From: Sergeia podlipaevii
Taxonomy: Eukaryota; Euglenozoa; Kinetoplastea; Trypanosomatida; Trypanosomatidae
Reading direction: 5' to 3'
DNA: 22,713 nt
Assembly (NCBI GenBank): GCA_030849805.1
Contig: JASANZ010001895.1
Location: 1 to 22,713 of the forward strand
Shown: one piece after another, positions 18,299-22,713 of the stretch
How the letters are laid out: each line of letters begins with the position of its first letter
Position numbering within the stretch: the first letter of the stretch is position 1
Translations under genes and position numbers: made by a program
Notes under the pieces: model-generated
Told to the model about the DNA's origin: nothing
The model's database searches: none
Seen by the model: the letters and a program-made list of their open reading frames with translations, nothing else

Positions 18299-18320
18299 AG
18301 ACACTTTCATGGTAGTGTCT
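18299..18320 (-). other. Small hairpin followed by a T-run (minus strand)
   Basis: AGACACT and AGTGTCT form a perfect 7-bp stem around an 8-base loop. Read on the minus strand, the stem is followed immediately by about ten further T (plus A-run 18289-18298). The shape resembles a stem with a pol III-type T-run terminator. No associated RNA gene was identified, and chance is likely in such A-rich DNA. Confidence 0.3.
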
Positions 18321-18559
18321 ACAAATCCCAGAAAACGATTACTATCACAGCGACTGGGTAACATGATAATCTGGTAGTTGTGGATGAATGTGAAAAGTGA
18401 CTGTTCGGAAAGCACACCGATAAAACAGTCCACCACACATACAGTACGCATTTGACCAAACCCTAAGAAGAAAGACAAGTACCTCCAGATGCAATCCGCA
18501 GCTGCTCCAGAACTCACACTCCTTCAACCCTCACTCCAAAAATGGTATCACCATCTACA

Positions 18560-18730
18560 ACAATGTTCCTCGCTTCCCCTCCTCCCCCCCCCCNCCCCCG
18601 CCCCCTCTCAGCACGCACATTCACATTATGCCGAATAAAAGCTGTACACTATTTTTGCACCGTCAGGTTCGTGGTTTCTACAGCCCTTTGCCCCTTCATG
18701 ACTGTAGAGGGTGGTGTGTTAGCGATTGAT
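18560..18730. promoter_or_regulatory. Candidate core of the strand-switch region with C/G homopolymer
   Basis: This part is the least AT-rich of the strand-switch region. It holds a C-run at 18584-18599 broken by an undetermined base at 18594, and a GT-rich patch (AGAGGGTGGTGTGTT) at about 18707-18721. The A-rich to T-rich flip occurs around it. GT-rich or G-tract sequences have been reported at trypanosomatid pol II start regions. The exact limits are a guess. Confidence 0.35.
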
Positions 18731-19983
18731 AAATAGAAGCTCAGCGTTTGCTCAAATGCGGATACTAAATGTTAAAATAGATACATTCAATGTGTTGTGC
18801 AAAATTTACTCTTTTGCTCTACGCTTAGTTCATGGATATCATAATAGTAATAATAATAATTGTCATTATGATAGTTGGATGTATTTGTGTGACATCTGTG
18901 TTGATACAAAAACTACTCGATGGTCTGTTGGTTTCTGTACTGATTATTTAGATTATTTCAACGCAAAAAAAAAAACAAAGAGCTTGTGATCAGTCCTCGC
19001 AAGTATTGTTTTCTATACATCAAAATATGTTGAATTTTTCTTCACAAATTTAGCCCCATTATAGCGTTTATACTCTTATTTTTGTCTATTGGAAATTGTT
19101 TGCTTGCCATGTGATCTTTTATTATGCGTCAAGAGGCGCCGAGCTTAATGTTACTCTCCTTTTGTGGGATCTCTTTCTGTTGGAGAAATTTTTGCAAAAA
19201 GAAAAAGGGAGGTGTATTCTCTATTGCTTTAAAAGCCTATACCGGAAAAGCTTTCCGCCATTGTGCGCTTTCTATAAGCGCTTTTTATCTTTATCTTTTA
19301 AAAATGATATTCTTGCTATTTTTCCTGGATATGCATGTTTGCTCATTACTGTATATTGAAAATGTGTTGTTCTCACATTTTTCTTTTTTTTTTTTAGCTG
19401 CTTGCTGACGTGAAAAAATTGCTTTATCACATCAACTCTGAATGCTTTCAACTATTGTTTTACATTCGGAAGAGCAATTTGTGTATTTTTCCTAACTATT
19501 TTCCTTTTTTTTGTGTGTTCTCTGCTGCAGCACAGTGAAAAAGGTGATTGGCTCATTTCTTTAGAAAAGCAGAAGGTGGTCTTTACCATTTCTCTTTTTT
19601 ATTTTAAGTGGAACAAGAATGAAGAAGAAAATGTTTTTGTTTTAAAAAGAAAGACAGCTTGTATGTCGGTCAAGTAATTGCAAGCTAGCACAATTTTTTT
19701 TGTGTGTTTCTTCCAGTACGTATTGTAGCTATGGGTAGAATATACATGATGCTGCCATGTTTCAAGTTTTTTTTCACGGGTATTTGCTGTATCATATATA
19801 AATATATATTTGCCATAGCTGCAACATTATTGCGTTCACAGAATAAACTGCCTTTTGTTTTTGAGAGCATTAAGCAACGAGTGGCACCTGATATATCCGT
19901 TTTCTCTTCCTGTTGTTAGTTCTTCTGTGCTTTTGATGAAAAATTGACGAATATTGAATTTATATTCTTTTTGCTTGTTTGTG

Positions 19984-20017
19984 ACTTTTTCTCTCTTTTT
20001 ATTGCTTATTTTTATAG
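19984..20017 (+). promoter_or_regulatory. Predicted spliced-leader acceptor for the AttH/prenyl-synthase gene
   Basis: A long pyrimidine-rich tract (CTTTTTCTCTCTTTTTATTGC and onward) ends in TTTTTATAG, giving exon start at 20018, 13 nt before the ATG. Two closer AGs (about 20024 and 20026-20028) are less likely because they lack their own tract. The site excludes the hydrophobic in-frame extension starting at a TTG (19944). Confidence 0.55.
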
Positions 20018-20030
20018 TACCGTAGAGAGG

Positions 20031-22313
20031 ATGAAGAAAAAGAAATTAGACAGTTGCGCACAACCACAAAACAAGCGGTGCAAATATGAGAAAACTAAGT
20101 ATCTAAATTATTTCCCACCACATGGTACACAACCTAATGCTTCTCTTTACGATGCATTTTGCCCATACGCTCCGTTACAGTGGTGGTACGGCAATGCTCA
20201 TTTGATTGTGGAAGGCGAGGAAAAGTCGTCACTTGCTTTTTTTGCATCTTTTTTTCGGCAATGTACAGACAATCATCCTAGTGAAAACTCTGCTTTTTAT
20301 GATGCGTGCACATGGGCACTCATTGACAATGAGAAAAGCAAATATTACCCCGATAGCCTGCTGGACAGTCGTGCCCTTGACGAAGTACGTAAACGCATTG
20401 ACCCTAAAATTACTGGACGTCCAACAGCACATATCGAAGGTGCCCTATTAGAAAATATTAATCAAGGACACCTTCCTCGTCCTGATCGCTTGATGAAAGG
20501 CCTGTCTACGTATGAAGAAAATCCGTTGCGTATTAATTTGGGCGATGAAAGTATTTTTCAGGTTGTTGAGAGCAGCGATAATTATCGCAGATACCGCTTT
20601 ACACATCATAATCCAATTCGAAATATTTCTGCTGATTTGACGTTTTCCACTAATAAATTGCCTGTTTTGCACGGCGAAGATGGCGTGGTAAATCACATGT
20701 ATTATTATTATTTTCCTTCGATGGATGTAAATGGCGCTGTTACCATAAATGGAGAACGTAAAAATGTCAAAGGAATGGGTTGGTATGATAGGGAATTTGG
20801 AGGAGAACACTCCGACGTTGGCCGTGACGCTCGTGACTCGTGGTCTTGGTTTTCGCTTCATTTTTCAAATCGTAGTCAATTTAGTTTGTTCCGTGTTTGC
20901 GATGAGAATGGCGTGGAGAAGGAGCTGATTGGCATTTTTACTACTAAAGAGGGTGAGAGAAGATGCTGTAACGACGTTCGTTTTTGCGTGAACAATACAT
21001 GGACGAGTATGATAACATTTATCAGCTATCCTTCTACTTGCACTATTGAAGTTCCCTCTATTAAACTTCAATGCATTGTGCGCCCTGTCTTCAAGGCGCA
21101 GGAATTTGTTACAATGATTGTTTCTGGAAGTGGTTTTTTTGAGGGCACTGTGTCTGGCAATGGCACGTTGAATGGCAATTCTATTTGTGTAACAGGGTTC
21201 CACGAGTGCAAGTGTCCCATCCAGTATAGTGATACGAACGGATTCATGAAAACAGTGGGCAAATTTGTGAATCAGACGCTTTCTTCCTTATACCCGTTGT
21301 CTCCATCGGATGAATGGATTAGGTTGAATGTTCTTGGGAGACACGCTGCTCCAAAAGGAAATCCAAGCGACAAAATCAGCGAAGCTCTTTTTCATCCAGT
21401 ACGAACAATTATTGACCGAGGAGGCAAAGCATGGAGGAGCCTTGTTCTCGTTTCATGTTGCAATGCGCTATCGATTGAATATTTTGATTGTACTCGGTAC
21501 ATTGCGATGGCGGAGCTTTTACATGTTGGATCACTCATAATTGATGACATTCAAGATAACTCTCTCGTGCGCCGCGGTGGGAACTGTGTGCATATCGATT
21601 GTGGAGTGGCTACAGCAATAAATGCTGGCACGGCGTGCTATTTCATGGCTCCGCACTTGGCCCGAATTCAGGATTTGCCGCCAGAAAAATCTGCGCGCAT
21701 TTATCAACACTACATTGATTTAATGTGTGCTGGGCACGCTGGTCAAGGGCTTGATATCATTGGCCTAGACTACCTGATGCCCGAATTGATAGCAACTGGA
21801 GATGCACAACCACTGTTTGACGCTTTACGAGCAATTCATATTTACAAAACTGGAGGGGCAGCTGGAACGATTTGCAAAATGGCATGTATTCTTTGTGAAG
21901 CAAATCCAACCGTGTCAAACGCAATGGAGTATTTTGGCGTGCAGCTTGGATTGGCGTTTCAGATTGTAGATGATGCACTCAACTTAAAAGGTTTTGATGG
22001 CAACTTGAAGGAAGCAGCAGAAGATGTCAAGGATGGCAAAATTACATATCCAACCGCAAAGGCAATGGAGAAACTTGAACGGGATGACAGAGAGGCGCTC
22101 TGGAACATTCTCAAGACAAAACCCAAGAAGATGAAGGAGATTAAAGAGGTGCTTGCACTCATCAATAAAACGGGCGCGGTGAATGCATGCCTTAGTGAGG
22201 CACGAATCATCATCGAAGAAAGCTGGCGTGTTTTGGATCCACACCTTGCACCATCCCTCTCAAAGAACATCATGCACACATTTTGCACATACCTTGTGGA
22301 GCGTACATATTAG
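20031..22313 (+). CDS. AttH/CrtC-like domain fused to trans-polyprenyl diphosphate synthase
   Basis: 760 residues from ATG (MKKKKLDSCA) to TAG, in one uninterrupted frame. Residues ~45-400 read as an AttH/CrtC (hydroxyneurosporene-hydratase-like, lipocalin-type) domain: LQWWYGNAHLIVEGEEKSSL at 49-68, GMGWYDREFGGE at ~248-259, and SWSWFSLHF at ~270-278. Residues ~440-755 are an isoprenyl diphosphate synthase. It has GGKAWR (~464), first Asp-rich motif DDIQD (505-509) with following RRGG, KTGG (~606), second motif FQIVDDALN (643-651), and DVKDGKITYP (~666-675). Both metal-binding motifs are intact, so head-to-tail condensation of IPP with allylic diphosphates (GGPP-like product) is expected. 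The first domain's relatives hydrate or cyclise polyenes, so it may act on the prenyl product; that is inference. It is the first gene of the plus-strand polycistron. No membrane segment or clear targeting peptide is visible. Confidence 0.87.
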   Translation: MKKKKLDSCAQPQNKRCKYEKTKYLNYFPPHGTQPNASLYDAFCPYAPLQWWYGNAHLIVEGEEKSSLAFFASFFRQCTDNHPSENSAFYDACTWALIDNEKSKYYPDSLLDSRALDEVRKRIDPKITGRPTAHIEGALLENINQGHLPRPDRLMKGLSTYEENPLRINLGDESIFQVVESSDNYRRYRFTHHNPIRNISADLTFSTNKLPVLHGEDGVVNHMYYYYFPSMDVNGAVTINGERKNVKGMGWYDREFGGEHSDVGRDARDSWSWFSLHFSNRSQFSLFRVCDENGVEKELIGIFTTKEGERRCCNDVRFCVNNTWTSMITFISYPSTCTIEVPSIKLQCIVRPVFKAQEFVTMIVSGSGFFEGTVSGNGTLNGNSICVTGFHECKCPIQYSDTNGFMKTVGKFVNQTLSSLYPLSPSDEWIRLNVLGRHAAPKGNPSDKISEALFHPVRTIIDRGGKAWRSLVLVSCCNALSIEYFDCTRYIAMAELLHVGSLIIDDIQDNSLVRRGGNCVHIDCGVATAINAGTACYFMAPHLARIQDLPPEKSARIYQHYIDLMCAGHAGQGLDIIGLDYLMPELIATGDAQPLFDALRAIHIYKTGGAAGTICKMACILCEANPTVSNAMEYFGVQLGLAFQIVDDALNLKGFDGNLKEAAEDVKDGKITYPTAKAMEKLERDDREALWNILKTKPKKMKEIKEVLALINKTGAVNACLSEARIIIEESWRVLDPHLAPSLSKNIMHTFCTYLVERTY

Positions 22314-22651
22314 CCAATCTACTATACTGTTTAACTTCGTAGGTATTTCTCATTTGCTTTTTCTTCTATGCGTACACGCTATCTCACAATACGCTGTCTG
22401 TAAATCAATATAAATTTTACGGTTGAAGCTGTTATACCTACTTTTCCCTTTCATACATCTACAGCAGAATTACGAGTAAAGAAATAGTTATTGATGCTTG
22501 TGATGACGACACTGCGTTAAGTCCTTTTGATTAAAAATCTCTTTTTTATCCTTTAACTTAGCTTTCACTGCTTATCATCCTCTTATCTTTCTACTTCTAC
22601 GTTTTTTTTTCTGAATAATCTCATAGCTCAACTTTCAGGTCACTATCAGCC
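22314..22651 (+). other. Intergenic region after the prenyl-synthase fusion gene
   Basis: About 340 bases of AT-rich 3' UTR and the leader of the next gene. No ORF of note was seen. Confidence 0.6.
22602..22638 (+). promoter_or_regulatory. Predicted spliced-leader acceptor for the right-edge gene
   Basis: A T-run at 22602-22610 and a pyrimidine-rich stretch end in CTTTCAG at 22632-22638, giving exon start at 22639 and a 13-nt leader. The CATAG at about 22626 is an alternative. Confidence 0.55.
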
Positions 22652-22713
22652 ATGTCCGCCGCCGCTGCCCCCGCCAAGCCTAAGCGCGAGGCTCTCCCCA
22701 AGCTCGGCTTCTG
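22652..22713 (+). CDS. Partial gene at right edge, unidentified, GC-rich start
   Basis: The ATG at 22652 opens a frame to the window end (MSAAAAPAKPKREALPKLGF). The Ala/Pro/Lys-rich N-terminus and almost exclusive use of C- or G-ending codons (GCC, AAG, CTC, GGC, TTC) differ sharply from the AT-rich gene before it. In trypanosomatids this codon pattern is typical of abundant proteins. Twenty residues are too few to name it. Confidence 0.75.
   Translation, partial: MSAAAAPAKPKREALPKLGF

Larger units (their letters stand above)
17456..20017. other. Divergent strand-switch region, putative polycistronic transcription start region
   Basis: Genes to the left all run on the minus strand and genes to the right on the plus strand, with about 2.56 kb between the two outward-facing acceptors. 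The plus strand is markedly A-rich from about 17.78 to 18.3 kb and markedly T-rich from about 18.75 to 19.9 kb, so both sides are T-rich in their own sense direction. ORFs inside are short and low complexity, several lack an ATG start, and none resembles a known protein. No tRNA or snRNA was recognised. In trypanosomatids divergent strand-switch regions are sites of RNA polymerase II initiation marked by variant histones; that is family knowledge, not seen here. Confidence 0.75.

Noticed and set aside
18269..18527. 82-codon minus-strand ORF in the strand-switch region
   Set aside because: It begins with GTG, has no recognisable domain and lies in the least constrained part of the region.
19704..19919. 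71-codon plus-strand ORF upstream of the fusion gene
   Set aside because: It begins with GTG, is F/I/L-rich because the DNA is T-rich, and has no homology that I can recognise.
19944..20030. Hydrophobic N-terminal extension (signal anchor) on the prenyl-synthase fusion
   Set aside because: It would start at a TTG and is the translation of the pyrimidine tract of the splice acceptor. The first ATG is at 20031, after the predicted AG.

Overview
The window looks like nuclear DNA of a kinetoplastid, most likely a trypanosomatid. Long intronless genes lie head to tail on one strand for about 17 kb, and the direction then flips across a gene-free stretch. Each gene start is preceded by a pyrimidine tract and an AG of the kind used for spliced-leader trans-splicing. 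Intergenic DNA is AT-rich and full of homopolymers and microsatellites. The gene content (a flagellar-tip CEP104, a kinesin-14, a LYR protein with a short MLHRLS-type presequence) fits. I cannot name the genus.

Minus-strand cluster, in transcription order from right to left. (1) A mitochondrial LYR-motif protein resembling complex I subunit NDUFA6, with a large unrecognised C-terminal extension; its reading frame is interrupted by a single in-frame TAG at 16389-16391. (2) A nucleostemin/GNL3-type circularly permuted GTPase with degenerate nucleotide-binding motifs and an acidic tail. (3) CEP104, with the complete jelly-roll, UVR-like helices, TOG and zinc-finger array architecture. (4) A C-terminal-motor kinesin (kinesin-14) carrying an N-terminal VHS domain and a GAT-like helical region. 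(5) A 1,112-residue low-complexity protein rich in Q, N, G, A and S that ends in a Cys/His zinc-binding module. The first codons of one further minus-strand gene may lie at the very left edge.

Divergent strand-switch region, about 17.46-20.02 kb. No convincing gene or tRNA was found. The plus strand changes from A-rich to T-rich near 18.55-18.75 kb, next to a C-run that contains an N. In kinetoplastids such regions are polycistronic transcription start regions.

Plus-strand cluster. The first gene (20031-22313) is the most unusual item: a single 760-residue protein joining an AttH/CrtC-like (hydroxyneurosporene-hydratase-type, lipocalin-like) domain to a complete trans-polyprenyl diphosphate synthase with both aspartate-rich motifs. 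This is a candidate self-contained isoprenoid chain-making and chain-modifying enzyme. The window ends in the first 20 codons of a GC-rich, unidentified gene.

The genes do not form one pathway, as is normal for kinetoplastid polycistrons. All functional statements come from motif reading by eye; no search was run.
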